Assembly (NCBI GenBank): GCA_028278335.1
Contig: JANQEN010000210.1
Coordinates: 35,765 to 99,764, forward strand
DNA from: Chitinivibrionales bacterium
GTDB taxonomy: Bacteria; Fibrobacterota; Chitinivibrionia; Chitinivibrionales; JANQEN01
Direction: 5' to 3'
DNA length: 64,000 bases
A program made the position numbers and the translations under genes. Under the pieces are notes generated by a model. That model worked only from the letters and a program-made list of their open reading frames with translations. It was not told where the DNA came from and searched no databases. Shown one piece after another: positions 50,925 to 61,942 of this stretch; positions within the stretch are counted from its first letter, which is position 1; each line of letters starts with the position of its first letter.

Positions 50925-51469
50925 AGAAGCTCCTTGATCGAATTTAATACTATAATAGATAAAAATAATTAGTAAAAATGCTTCAAAAGAGCTATAAAAG
51001 TCAAGTCCTTCGGTTTAATTGCCCATACTTTTTTCAAATTAAACTCAATTCATCATAGATTCAGCTAGAATTTTACATGAAATTGGACCGATAATACAGA
51101 CGTATTAAACTATTCTCATACCTCATGGAAGATTTTTGATCATTTAACTATAGACATGCCCTTCAACCCATTCTAAATCATGCTCTTGCATTATATTATC
51201 TAATCTCCCCATAAAATGTGGATTAAAAAGAATGACATGCATCGCTTAGGCTAACACAAATTCAAAAGAGTCCCCCACCTTGATTACATTTTTCTGTTTC
51301 AAAGCAGGATAACCATAGACTCGATAATTTAAAATTATTTAAGAGAATAGTTTTATTGTAGCCTCTTTAATTATATAATAAACAATATGATACTTGGATG
51401 TATGGTCGTCCCAGTTAGGATTGTGTTGACTTTATTGAGCGACAAAACACCTTTTTCAAATTGAGTATT

Positions 51470-52960
51470 ATGAACGACAATAACGAACTGAAGAGCAGCT
51501 TTAAAGCACAGATCGACCGTCTTCAGCAGGACACCACCACATTAAAAAGTCAGATGATGACCAACTCATTGATTGATGAGTTGACCAAGGTGATGCATTC
51601 AAAAACAACTCCTGAGTCGATAATCAAAACTATCATGCTTGGCATAAATGAAATCGCAAGTTTTGATCGAGTCATTCTGTTTGAGATTGACAAAAAGAGC
51701 TTCTGTCTTAAGCCGCAGGCCTGGTTTGGGATTGACGAGTCAATACAGAAAGAGTATACCATCCCCCTTGGATTTGAGGGGGGTGAAATTACCGACGCCA
51801 TATTTCTCAACCGCCACTTGGTTGTTGAGGAGGTATTCCCTGAGGAAGACTTCTTTTATAAAACCTTTAACTCAAACTCATACCTAGTTATCCCCCTTAT
51901 TGGTAGAGTTCTTGCAACCCAATGGACACCGGGAAAGCTTAAAGGGAAATTTGAAGATACCCAGGAAACAATTTCAGAAAATGAGCGTCGTAAAAACCTA
52001 GTTCAATCAAAGGACTTCCAGACCATTGGCGTATTTTGGATCGATAGAAAGCAGACCAAGGCACCGGTAACGAGCGAGGACATCTCGACCCTCCTCTCTA
52101 TTATCAACCAATCGGCTATCATTCTTGACAACTTATCCATGTTTACGGCCTTGGAACAGGCCAATGTTGATTTACAAAAAGCTAACAAAAAACAACGGAT
52201 TGTCAACCGAGAACTGCGCAACGCCAATGCAAAAATCAATCGTGATTTACAGCATGCCCGTTCAATCCAACAGGGACTTCTTCCGCTGCATATACCGGAT
52301 ACTCCAGAACTGAGTATTAGGGCCTCCTATATACCAGCCGATGCAGTTGGCGGTGACTATTATGACGTCTTTGAGATTGCTCCAGGGGTCTATGGCATTA
52401 TTGTCGCTGATGTATCAGGACACGGGGTTTCCTCTGCACTCATTATGTCAATGGTCAAGGTACTCCTCAAGTCCTTAGTAAACACTGAAGACGGCCCACA
52501 AAAGACTCTGGAAAAAATTAACGACATCTTTATGAATGAAATCACCACTGACAATTTTATCACGGTCTTTTATGCTACCTTAGATACCAACGCCCATGTC
52601 ATGCATTTTACGTCCGCTGGGCATTGTCCAATATTTTTCTTTGACAAAAGCAACAAGACTTGTGAAAAAGTCAAGGCCGACGGTCTCTTTCTTGGTGTTT
52701 TTCCTGACATGATGCTTAAAGAGTCCGATTATCCTTATAAGCCAGGAAACATGCGCCTAATTCTCTATACCGATGGTTTGACAGAAGCAAGGAACCGCAA
52801 AGGTGACATGTATGACATTGACCGGTTGGAGCAGATCTCAATGGAAACCCTCGACAACACTACGGTCGAAACGAATAAAATGATCTTAGAGTCTCAACGA
52901 AAATTCTGTGGAAAAGTAAGAGCCAGTGATGACATAACCCTATTGGTCATCGATTTTTAA
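51470..52960 (+). CDS. GAF plus SpoIIE/PP2C-type serine phosphatase
   Basis: GAF-like N-terminus; LQHARSIQQGLLP, PADAVGGDYYDVFEI, IVADVSGHGVSSALIMSMVK, LYTDGLTEARN, DDITLLVIDF. Confidence 0.92.
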   Translation: MNDNNELKSSFKAQIDRLQQDTTTLKSQMMTNSLIDELTKVMHSKTTPESIIKTIMLGINEIASFDRVILFEIDKKSFCLKPQAWFGIDESIQKEYTIPLGFEGGEITDAIFLNRHLVVEEVFPEEDFFYKTFNSNSYLVIPLIGRVLATQWTPGKLKGKFEDTQETISENERRKNLVQSKDFQTIGVFWIDRKQTKAPVTSEDISTLLSIINQSAIILDNLSMFTALEQANVDLQKANKKQRIVNRELRNANAKINRDLQHARSIQQGLLPLHIPDTPELSIRASYIPADAVGGDYYDVFEIAPGVYGIIVADVSGHGVSSALIMSMVKVLLKSLVNTEDGPQKTLEKINDIFMNEITTDNFITVFYATLDTNAHVMHFTSAGHCPIFFFDKSNKTCEKVKADGLFLGVFPDMMLKESDYPYKPGNMRLILYTDGLTEARNRKGDMYDIDRLEQISMETLDNTTVETNKMILESQRKFCGKVRASDDITLLVIDF

Positions 52961-53066
52961 CTATCTTTTCATACGAATCTCATCCTACGGGTTCACTTTC
53001 CCCTTATTTTATAGTAAGAATTTCCATATAGTATTGCTTTGTAATTAATAAAAGCTATGATATAAT

Positions 53067-53175
53067 ATTATACCGCTTCTCAATAATTATGTCCTATGTT
53101 GTGTTGCGGTATAACTGTTTCTATTAGAGTTTTGTCAAAAATCATGGTACAAAACTTTTGAGAAACAGTATAATT
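53067..53175. repeat. Imperfect inverted-repeat element, ~109 bp
   Basis: ATTATACCGCTTCTCAATAATT (left) versus reverse complement of right end AATTATACTGTTTCTCAAAA; an internal GCGGTATAAC also complements the left end. Confidence 0.5.
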
Positions 53176-53221
53176 AAAAAATGTCGATCAATTCTTTGGA
53201 ACTACTATTATTCATTGCAAT

Positions 53222-53263
53222 AAAAAACCTCGAGTTGCATAAACCCGAGGTTATTTATTACTC
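53222..53263 (-). terminator. Rho-independent terminator of the 53284-54834 gene
   Basis: Reverse strand AACCTCGGGTTTATGCAACTCGAGGTTTTTT. Confidence 0.8.
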
Positions 53264-53283
53264 TTTATTTTGCTGGTATCTAA

Positions 53284-54834
53284 CTAAAAGCCATACCGCA
53301 TGGAGTAATTCATCACATTAGAAAATGAGGCCTCCTGATTATATCCATAGGAGACATCAAGAATGAGGTATTTCCCAAAGAAGGAGTCGGTCCTAATTTT
53401 AAGTCCAAAGCCACTAGTAACCTGCCAGGGAGTGTCAAAACCCTCCGATTTCTCAACACCAACACGGATGCGCATCACCCTAAAGATAATCCGCTCAATA
53501 CCGCAGGCACCCTTCCACACCTGATCAGCATAAACCGGGATGTGTCCTTCACAGATAAGAAAGGTCGCATAGTTTGCTTGGAAACTTCCACCCAAAATCA
53601 ATTCTGTTGGTTCGTTTTCAAAATATTTATGACTGGTTGACTCGTTGTTCCAGCGAATAACCGAAGGTGCGTTTTTAACCAAAATAGCACCGCGTATCTT
53701 TTCGGACACCTCTATTTGCATACCAAGGTTCAACCCAACACCGGTGGCACTCCCCTGCGTTGAACTTGGTGACAGATTGCTACCACCGCCAATCCGTTTA
53801 CTCAGTATCTTTACACTGGCGCCTATTGAAAAGGGCCGGAGAAAGGGAAATATGTTTTTAAAAAGGTCATTGACTTTATAAGAGATTCCTGTTACAAAAT
53901 AGACTTCCGACATGAGTCCCTCGTCATCGCCAGTATAGAGAAATCCCTGACCAAAGCCAACTTCACGAGAGGCTTTGTTTACAAAGGAGGCGGCAAAATT
54001 ATTAAGCCCAAAACGCGGCTGATAGCCAAAGGAAGCCTCACCACCGGAAGCCCAGGAAAGGCCTGCGGGATTATAAAATACTCCGTAGGCATCATCGGAA
54101 GCTGCAGCATAGGCATTGCCCAAGGCTGCAGGACGGGCAAACATTGGAATGAGATCAGCTCCAGTGCCTACACCACAACGAGATCTCTCCCAAGGATCGT
54201 AATTGGCAATAACCGGTTCACCTTCGACCGTATTGCCATTTATGAGTGTCCAAGCAACACCCGCAGCAATACAGGATCCCGCAGATATGTATAATTGTCG
54301 CCAATTATTGACCTGCTTGCCAAAATAGGTGTGCACATTAGTATCAAGATCATTATCAACATAGCCATGAAGCTTTTTTACAGCAACACTCACCACATCG
54401 GCCAGAGGAACACCAGGGTCACCTTCAATATTCACACTCTTAACCACTTTTCTGCTGGGAACGTCCATCAAGGTAAATTGTACGGCAAAAGTCTTTTCAG
54501 TTTTTTCAGCGCTCCCATATACCATACGGTCAAGCTGGAGAGCCCTTCCTACTGCACAGACACACTGCGGCTCACGGCAATACCGCGGGAATCGCTCCTG
54601 AATTTCTCCAAAGGCCTTTTCCATATTCACCTGAGAATAGATCTCATATAATCCCATCTCAGTTATACTTTTTTTTAGGTTCTCTAAGACCTCTTTTCCA
54701 AGTTTCTCGTCATTTCCACCCACTTCGGGATTTAAAACACCGATTCTGGTTTTTAATCCCTGCGATTCCTCCTGGGCACCAATCACCCCAACGAGACAGG
54801 CACATATTAGTATTGTTCGAACCACAATTCTCAT
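53284..54834 (-). CDS. Periplasmic TolB/CsgG-like N-terminus fused to PorV/UPF0164-like outer-membrane beta-barrel
   Basis: Signal peptide; TRIGVLNPEVGGNDEKLGKEVLENLKKSITEM...CVGRALQLDRMVYGSAEKTEKTFAVQFTLMDVPSRKVV-like region; FARPAALGNAYAAASDDAYGVFYNPAGLSW barrel signature. Confidence 0.75.
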   Translation of the reverse strand: MRIVVRTILICACLVGVIGAQEESQGLKTRIGVLNPEVGGNDEKLGKEVLENLKKSITEMGLYEIYSQVNMEKAFGEIQERFPRYCREPQCVCAVGRALQLDRMVYGSAEKTEKTFAVQFTLMDVPSRKVVKSVNIEGDPGVPLADVVSVAVKKLHGYVDNDLDTNVHTYFGKQVNNWRQLYISAGSCIAAGVAWTLINGNTVEGEPVIANYDPWERSRCGVGTGADLIPMFARPAALGNAYAAASDDAYGVFYNPAGLSWASGGEASFGYQPRFGLNNFAASFVNKASREVGFGQGFLYTGDDEGLMSEVYFVTGISYKVNDLFKNIFPFLRPFSIGASVKILSKRIGGGSNLSPSSTQGSATGVGLNLGMQIEVSEKIRGAILVKNAPSVIRWNNESTSHKYFENEPTELILGGSFQANYATFLICEGHIPVYADQVWKGACGIERIIFRVMRIRVGVEKSEGFDTPWQVTSGFGLKIRTDSFFGKYLILDVSYGYNQEASFSNVMNYSMRYGF

Positions 54835-54852
54835 GGTATCCTCCACAGTATT

Positions 54853-57800
54853 CTATTTAAAGAGAATAATCTGTTTCATGTATTTCTTTTCTTTTTTAGA
54901 ATCTTGTAACTTTAATATTAAGAAGTATCTACCGTTTCTACACATTCTTACCCCAGGGATGGCAATATCTGAAAGGCTGCCTGTTTCTGTTAGGGTGACC
55001 TCTCGATCTGTCGTCTTTCCATCCCACCAAATTCTATAGACCTTGCCACTGGTTGCATTCATCAACCGGGCAGACCACACCACATCACCAACAACATTAT
55101 GGATAGAGAGCTTAATTGACTTAAACTGCTTATCAAGATTAGATACAGCACTCACCTCGATACAGGTTCCATTTCGTGCGTTTGTGCCATACTCTGGTGT
55201 TGGTACAACATAGGGCGAAAAAGGATTTGGTTTAATGGTAAACTTTCTTACTCCTGTGCCAGAGGATCTTAGGATCAAGGCATAGCGAGAAAAGTGACTG
55301 GTACGAATAGTAACACTTGTCTCATCTGCTGAGAGCGCTGAGCTTTGAATAGGATCCCATTCCGCTCGCGCTTCATCCCACAATCCGACATACACCCGTC
55401 CAGCCTTGGCATCATCCAAATACTCGGAAGGAACATCTAATGCCACAATGATACTATCGGTACTGTCCTTATGAAGCGAAATAAGACTGTCCACATCGGT
55501 GATATCATAGGCAGTACCAACAACGTCAAACTTGACCTTCATGGGTACCCCAAAGAGTGTATCATGGGTTGAACTCGCAAAAATTCTATTGTCTAGCTTG
55601 GGGGTCTCCATAGAGAGCCGTGCCTGTTTTCCACTCTCAACCAACCCTCCAGGAAGAAGTATAGTACATCCTTCGCTACTCTTTACTGTATCCCCGGTTG
55701 GCGAAACTAAATATTGTACGGCAATACCATATTTCTTTGCCGTTGCGTCGTAAAAATTTCCAGTAACAGATCCAATGGTGGCACTGATCTTAGCCCTGCC
55801 AATAAAATTTTTCGCTGGAACATACACCCCATTTTGTATAGTCCCTACTTCGGGGGACAGGGTGTCCCAGGTAACAGTGACAGAGACTTCACTGCCACCT
55901 TTATCAATGCCCTTTGCCAAGAACTCTGCTTTGTCAACACCGGAGGTGGTAATAAAGCCTTCAGTTCCAGCGTCAACGCGGGCAATGGTCACACTATCTA
56001 AGGTATGGGGAGAAACCTTAAAGGGTATGAGCACCGTATCCTTTACTCCCGGTTTTATCGTTGTTGTCGTGGAGGGAACAAATACTGCTTGGAGCACGTT
56101 TATGGCTGCTCCTGTGCCTCCAGCTGGGGTAGCAACAACCGCTTCTATTGATTTGCTCACAAAGGTACAGGTGGTTGTTCCTGCAAAACTCCAAGAAACA
56201 TTTGCTGCAGTGACGGTTGTGGAGGGAGCAAAATTCGACCCATAATACCCTTTGAACATGAAGGAGATTTCTTGCTCTGCGGGAAAGGTCAAAGTGTCGT
56301 CAGCACCGGGTGTTACGGTTACTTTGGTTAAGGTGCTATTATCTGGCAAAATGTATGAGACAAAGGTCTCTTGCTTGTACCCATAGATATTGCTACCGAC
56401 AAAGAGTTTGAAGAAATATTCCATATAAGCGCCATCCTTTTGGGGCATTACATTTCCTGTGTACACACCAGGAACCCCTCCTGCTGCCAACGCCACAGAA
56501 TCGAAGGATTGAGCACTCACTTCTTTATAATAGACATACCCACTATCAACAACAGCGTTCTTAGCAGTAACAGAGAGCGTTACATAGCCTGATACAGGTT
56601 TAACAGAATCAACCGCATGATGCACTGCAGGAATGTTGACCGTATCAATATTAATCGAATCAGGACCAACAGCAAGCGTATAAGAATGATAGGCACAATC
56701 AATGATTGAATCGGCACTGGCATCAATACTCATCGTATATTGCCCTGTGCCAACCCCGCCAATACCAATGACCGGTGAAACATTTTTAACCATAGGAGAA
56801 AGGAGTTTAATAGTTGCATTGGTAAAGCTTTGTTGGCCATGCAACAGAATCCACTGAATAGCTTTAGATCCGCTCATCATATCCACATTAATTGACTTGA
56901 TAAAATTTCCGGTAGTAATTATCTTTGGAATACCATCACTAACCGTAATCATGTCGCTATTCTCAGACCGACCAAGCGTGTCAATTTGAAAAATTGAATC
57001 AACCACAAGACCATCTCGTCCAGCAACAATTTTATAAGCAGTACCAGCATCAGAATCTGGAATCCCACTTAATTCAAAGGAGCCGACTACATCACTGGTT
57101 GCAGACACCACAACCCTATTTGTTGCTGTGTCATAGAGACTGACTGTAACACCGGAGAGATCGGCCAGTGAACGACCAACGAGGCGAATGGTTCCCTTTA
57201 AACGGCCAAAAGCTTTTAGTGTTCCCTGAGTAGTATAGGTAAGCCCTGGTGCTGTGACAATCAGTTGCCCGGTGGTATCCTGCACATACCCCTGTGCCGA
57301 TGCGTATAACTTATAGGTCTTACCACCTTCAACACTAAGCGAAAAGTTACCATACACATTATCCGATTCGGTTACTGCTGTATCCGTTGGAGAGGCAGTA
57401 TTCACTGCAATGACCCGGGCCTTTGTAATCGGTGCATAGATAGCTGTGTAGGAATCATTCCAGGAGCGCCCCATTATCTCACCCTTGATAAGGGCTGCAC
57501 CTGCAGCCATTTTTATAGTTATCTGAGTCGAATTCAGAATATCAATAGAATTGCTATAAGAGGTGAACCCTACCTTAGTCGCCGATATGGTATAACTACC
57601 AGCTTTAACAGAAAAAGAGAAGGCACCACTCTGCGGTGTTGAGGGAAGCAAGCCAATGACATTACCATCGCTCATGAGCTGTACCTTTACACCAAGTAAG
57701 GGTTCATCACTATTATTCTTTACAATACCGGAAAGTGTGTAGGAGAGCTTTTCCAGTGTTATTGCAGAGGGCAAATTGACACTCTGACCAAAAATTACAG

Positions 57801-59460
57801 ACACCTCCTGGGCCAAGGAGTTCTCATATCCCTCCTTTAATGCAATTATCGACCAGTCAGCTTCATAACAACTGAGAACAAAGTTACCCAATGGATCGGT
57901 CTCAGCACTAACCGTATCGCCTCTATCAGAAATAGCAAGTACCGTTGCAAGATTAATTGCTTGAGCAGCCTTATCCTGCACCTTACCATAAATTGTAGCA
58001 TCTGGGCGTTTTAAGAAGAAGGTCTCTGAGATTGTATCGTTTTCTGTGATTGTGATAGTCTTTGATTGAGAAACAAAACCATCCTTTTTTGTAGTGATTT
58101 TATAGGTTCCTGGCGGTCGTTGCCGGAGTAAATAGCCATCATCATCAGTATAGAATAAGAGCGGTGCCTCTAAGGAGCCATCCAAAACCTCCAGCTTTAC
58201 CTCAACTAAACCGACGGCTTTGGTCAGTGATGTATCGCCAACTTCAATTTTTTCCTTTGTGTAAACGCGCATTCCACCAACCGGCGCATCATAGGTAAAT
58301 TTTGAAATGTCACCAGCAGTACCAGCGCCCTTTTTGTCAACAGCTATCACTTTCCAGGTGTAATCATTGTCAGTAAGAACCAGATTGGCATTTAAGGTAA
58401 CCGATCCGGTGTCATTGGTAAATCCACCGGCAGTAACCTCGGTGCTCCAAACAACCATTTGGGCTGTAACCCCCTCAAAGGTCTTGGTCACATAGATGTA
58501 AGCTTTGTACGTGTTGGCTAAGGAGTCCAGATTTGTCCATTTCAAGGTAATCATTGTTGAATCGGGATTTGCACTAATAGTATCCCCATTGGGTGAGACA
58601 TTGGCCGGTTTCTTTAAGGGTAGCCCTTTAATGGTAAAATTGGAGGGCATGTTAATCAGTATTGAGCTAAAGGCAGGATGGTTGCCGTAGTTATTTAACA
58701 CAACCCAACTATACTCCTGCCCAGGAGAGAGCGGTGGTGGGTCTGCTGTAATGGTTCCCGATGGATCTGGTTCTCCATATATCATTTGTGTATTGGCGGT
58801 TATAGCCTCCCAGATAATACTAAGCCCCTCTACAGTGAAGGAATCTAAATTGGGTTCGATCTTTTCATCGGACACAATAATATGGTAATAGGGCACACCG
58901 GGATTATTCTCCCACTGAAAGGTCGGGGTTAGATTTTCAATCTCTGCTAAATCTTCCGGAGCTGTTGGGGTAACCGGTTTGTCGGACTCGATGATCATCT
59001 TGATCTCATTGGAGAAAAAGGTTGTATCCAATAGCCCAATCTTAGTACGCCAGGCAATCATTACATAGTAAACACCGGCGCGCATGTTGTTTTCACCAGG
59101 TCGAAATTTGATTCCCCGTTGTGGTGGATTACCTTTAAAGAGGATATTATCCTGGGGGACATAACTGGTATCTTGATCTCTGATTATGGTATCGACAACT
59201 CGCTTGGTTACTGAGTCAGTATAGTTTTCGATAACCGAGCCACCCGGTGAAGTACTAAAATAAACTCGTCCCGAATCGGGAATAAGATCAGGATTGGTTG
59301 GATTTCTTGTTGCACCAGTCCATTTAAGCCAAACTGCCGTGTCCGATTTTAGCAAGGTGATCGGGAATTCTGTCAATATATAGGGCGTCGATTGGGTCAC
59401 CGCAAAAACCGATGTGCAAAAGAGCAGCAGCCCCATGGTCAAACGTCTAATCACAGTCAT
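54853..59460 (-). CDS. Large (1535 aa) secreted multi-domain protein with carboxypeptidase-regulatory-like repeats and FlgD/T9SS-like C-terminus
   Basis: Signal peptide; repeats of VKNNSDEPLLGVKVQLMSDG...GAFSFSVKAGSYTISATKVGF type; C-terminal FTIKPNPFSPYV...GRYFLILKLQDSKKEKKYMKQIILFK. Confidence 0.8.
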   Translation of the reverse strand: MTVIRRLTMGLLLFCTSVFAVTQSTPYILTEFPITLLKSDTAVWLKWTGATRNPTNPDLIPDSGRVYFSTSPGGSVIENYTDSVTKRVVDTIIRDQDTSYVPQDNILFKGNPPQRGIKFRPGENNMRAGVYYVMIAWRTKIGLLDTTFFSNEIKMIIESDKPVTPTAPEDLAEIENLTPTFQWENNPGVPYYHIIVSDEKIEPNLDSFTVEGLSIIWEAITANTQMIYGEPDPSGTITADPPPLSPGQEYSWVVLNNYGNHPAFSSILINMPSNFTIKGLPLKKPANVSPNGDTISANPDSTMITLKWTNLDSLANTYKAYIYVTKTFEGVTAQMVVWSTEVTAGGFTNDTGSVTLNANLVLTDNDYTWKVIAVDKKGAGTAGDISKFTYDAPVGGMRVYTKEKIEVGDTSLTKAVGLVEVKLEVLDGSLEAPLLFYTDDDGYLLRQRPPGTYKITTKKDGFVSQSKTITITENDTISETFFLKRPDATIYGKVQDKAAQAINLATVLAISDRGDTVSAETDPLGNFVLSCYEADWSIIALKEGYENSLAQEVSVIFGQSVNLPSAITLEKLSYTLSGIVKNNSDEPLLGVKVQLMSDGNVIGLLPSTPQSGAFSFSVKAGSYTISATKVGFTSYSNSIDILNSTQITIKMAAGAALIKGEIMGRSWNDSYTAIYAPITKARVIAVNTASPTDTAVTESDNVYGNFSLSVEGGKTYKLYASAQGYVQDTTGQLIVTAPGLTYTTQGTLKAFGRLKGTIRLVGRSLADLSGVTVSLYDTATNRVVVSATSDVVGSFELSGIPDSDAGTAYKIVAGRDGLVVDSIFQIDTLGRSENSDMITVSDGIPKIITTGNFIKSINVDMMSGSKAIQWILLHGQQSFTNATIKLLSPMVKNVSPVIGIGGVGTGQYTMSIDASADSIIDCAYHSYTLAVGPDSINIDTVNIPAVHHAVDSVKPVSGYVTLSVTAKNAVVDSGYVYYKEVSAQSFDSVALAAGGVPGVYTGNVMPQKDGAYMEYFFKLFVGSNIYGYKQETFVSYILPDNSTLTKVTVTPGADDTLTFPAEQEISFMFKGYYGSNFAPSTTVTAANVSWSFAGTTTCTFVSKSIEAVVATPAGGTGAAINVLQAVFVPSTTTTIKPGVKDTVLIPFKVSPHTLDSVTIARVDAGTEGFITTSGVDKAEFLAKGIDKGGSEVSVTVTWDTLSPEVGTIQNGVYVPAKNFIGRAKISATIGSVTGNFYDATAKKYGIAVQYLVSPTGDTVKSSEGCTILLPGGLVESGKQARLSMETPKLDNRIFASSTHDTLFGVPMKVKFDVVGTAYDITDVDSLISLHKDSTDSIIVALDVPSEYLDDAKAGRVYVGLWDEARAEWDPIQSSALSADETSVTIRTSHFSRYALILRSSGTGVRKFTIKPNPFSPYVVPTPEYGTNARNGTCIEVSAVSNLDKQFKSIKLSIHNVVGDVVWSARLMNATSGKVYRIWWDGKTTDREVTLTETGSLSDIAIPGVRMCRNGRYFLILKLQDSKKEKKYMKQIILFK

Positions 59461-59589
59461 GTAGTATCCTTTCGCCTATGTTTCTTTTAGTACTCTGTTT
59501 CCCGCCATCATCACACGAACTATTCTTCACAATTGGAAACATTCCATTCTATCGTAATGTTATTGAATAACCATATGCAAACGAGTTCA

Positions 59590-61032
59590 TTAGAAGTAAT
59601 AAACAATTCCGCCCTTTAATGCTGTTAGGGGCAAGAGATCCAACTCCACAAGAAGCTGCATCTTAGTTCCCACCAATGCACCAAAATTTAGAATTGGTGC
59701 CATCACACCATTGCCGAATTTGAGTTTCTCCAATGCCTCTAATCCAGAAAGAAGGTTCTCCTTATCTCTAAAGGCAAAGTCCAAAGAGAATATACCAATG
59801 TTAAAAAAGCTGTTATAAAAAGAACCGTGAAGTAAAATGACATTATCAACAAAGGCTTCAAATCGGAAATCCAAGGTGTCTGGATAATTAGTTGTATCTA
59901 AGATTGCCCCTTTGTCAGAGAAGGGATCAGAAAGTTCCATCCTAAGATTGCCAAATAGTTTTGTGTAGGAAAGAGAGAGCTTTTCTGGGAAAATATCAAA
60001 GCTAAGCGTGTGTGCCTGAGGAAGCTCCCAGACCATATTCTTTTGAGTACTGTATTCAACGCTATTGACATCATTCTTTTTAAAGCGGCTTAGATTATTA
60101 TTTTCCATCATGTACTTTGTCAAGGCATCTTGATCACCATTGAACCCATCGCTGAGCCCCTCATCCAATGAGAAGGTTTCTGGATCGATAAAAAATGGGA
60201 CCGAGTACTTGGCGGAGAGGAATCCCTTAGGCTCGGTTTTCATACCAAATCGTGAGACCAAGCCAAAACGCCAAAACTCTACTGCAAAGGTCGGTGTCCA
60301 TCGTTCAACTTCGTAATGCCCTTCAACAGAATTGTGTAAACTGTAATCAATGGGACCAGACATGGGTGTTTGCACGCCACCCTGGTCAACGATCACATTA
60401 AAATTTCCATAAATATCAAGATCGACCTTTCCCTTTAAATCAAAGGAGAAGGTGTGGCGATGCAAATTAAAGGCAAATCGTAGTTTGTCATTGACCTCAA
60501 AGGCATACCCAAAGGTCATGGTCTCCCACCCGATAGCAAGGTCTATGGGTACATTGACACCACCCCGTAAAAACACACCAAATTCACCTGTTGAACCAGT
60601 ACCGAATTCCAGGCGTGGCAAACTCAGATTATTCAAGTAACGGAGATACATCATCTGCAAATTTGAAAAGCTAAGCACACCCTTAAACATGGGAACATCA
60701 ACTTTGATAGATGCATTGGCATACTGTTTTGCCGAGGCTTCCGGTTCAAACTTTTCACCTTCCACAAAGTTTTCAGAAAGATCACTGGTCAAGCTAGAAG
60801 TAAAACTTTTGTCAACGCCATATTTTAAGGGTATATTGATACCAAAGTATCCCTTTGGATAATCAAAGGAGACGTCTAAGGGAGACTTAAGCCAGTCGTA
60901 GTTAAACCCTATAGAAAGCTGAGCATCAAATCCCGGAGGATAGATGTTGATGGTGTTTGTATCTTCCTGAGAGTAACCAAAGGAAAAACAGAGAAAAAAG
61001 AGCGTTGTTATACCGATGACTTTCTTCATCAC
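59590..61032 (-). CDS. Putative outer-membrane beta-barrel protein
   Basis: Signal peptide MMKKVIGITTLFFLCFSFGYS; amphipathic strand-rich sequence ending GGIVYYF. Confidence 0.6.
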   Translation of the reverse strand: MMKKVIGITTLFFLCFSFGYSQEDTNTINIYPPGFDAQLSIGFNYDWLKSPLDVSFDYPKGYFGINIPLKYGVDKSFTSSLTSDLSENFVEGEKFEPEASAKQYANASIKVDVPMFKGVLSFSNLQMMYLRYLNNLSLPRLEFGTGSTGEFGVFLRGGVNVPIDLAIGWETMTFGYAFEVNDKLRFAFNLHRHTFSFDLKGKVDLDIYGNFNVIVDQGGVQTPMSGPIDYSLHNSVEGHYEVERWTPTFAVEFWRFGLVSRFGMKTEPKGFLSAKYSVPFFIDPETFSLDEGLSDGFNGDQDALTKYMMENNNLSRFKKNDVNSVEYSTQKNMVWELPQAHTLSFDIFPEKLSLSYTKLFGNLRMELSDPFSDKGAILDTTNYPDTLDFRFEAFVDNVILLHGSFYNSFFNIGIFSLDFAFRDKENLLSGLEALEKLKFGNGVMAPILNFGALVGTKMQLLVELDLLPLTALKGGIVYYF

Positions 61033-61522
61033 ATGCCACCTTTAGTGAGATTGTCTATTTGTCGTTTACATCTGATTTCAATATCGCAAAAGTAACTATT
61101 TGCAAAAGTAAAGCTATTGTGAATGCTAAAGTTAGTTAGCCTAATTGTAACCTCATGCAATAGGAGTGTCAAGAAAAAATTAGGGCTCTCTTAGACCTTC
61201 AAAAAGTGCTGCATTGTTACTAGAATATTGCGTGAACAGTGATAAAACAGTATGTGTGCCCTTAGCTAGATGAACAATAATATATAGAAGGAAAAGTTAG
61301 GGTATTGCTAAATCACCCCACCAATTCGCATTTAATGATCCTAACAATATCTGAGATATTAGTCGTGATTCAGTTTTAATCATGAAAGACCTCTTCAACG
61401 GATAAACTCTTTAAAGAGCATTCACTCTTTCTATCATATAAGTTTTGTGTATGGGCTCAAAGGTTAGTACAGATTGGTTACTTCAGAAGTAATTGTGGCA
61501 AATTATTCTTGTAGAGCAACCA

Positions 61523-61828
61523 CTAATCTACATTGGCTTTCATAGAATCTGAGATTTTCTTTTTTAGCTCACTGGAATATTTAAAGAGTGGGACAACTCT
61601 TCTTGGTAAAGGAACCTCTTCTCCAGTTTTTGGATTACGGGCTGGTCTGGGCTTTCTAATCTTTGTATGAAAGGTTCCAAAACCTCGCACTTCAATTGTT
61701 TTAAACTCCTTTAGATACTCTGCTATTGTTTCTAAGAATTCTTCAACAACCACCTTAGTATCCGACTGTGTAAGGCCCGTATATTTTGATACAGACACAA
61801 CCAAATCATGTTTTGTAGTATTTGCCAC
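61523..61828 (-). CDS. HU/IHF-family DNA-binding protein
   Basis: DLVVSVSKYTGLTQSDTKVVVEEFLETIAEYLKEFKTIEVRGFGTFHTKIRKPRPARNPKTGEEV. Confidence 0.95.
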   Translation of the reverse strand: MANTTKHDLVVSVSKYTGLTQSDTKVVVEEFLETIAEYLKEFKTIEVRGFGTFHTKIRKPRPARNPKTGEEVPLPRRVVPLFKYSSELKKKISDSMKANVD

Positions 61829-61942
61829 AATACCTCCTGAAAGTAGATTTAATTTAAATATCCAATGAAATATATAAGAAAGTCAAGAAAAAAATAATTT
61901 TGCCTTAATTTTTAAGTATTCTCCACAGCAATTACCACTCTA

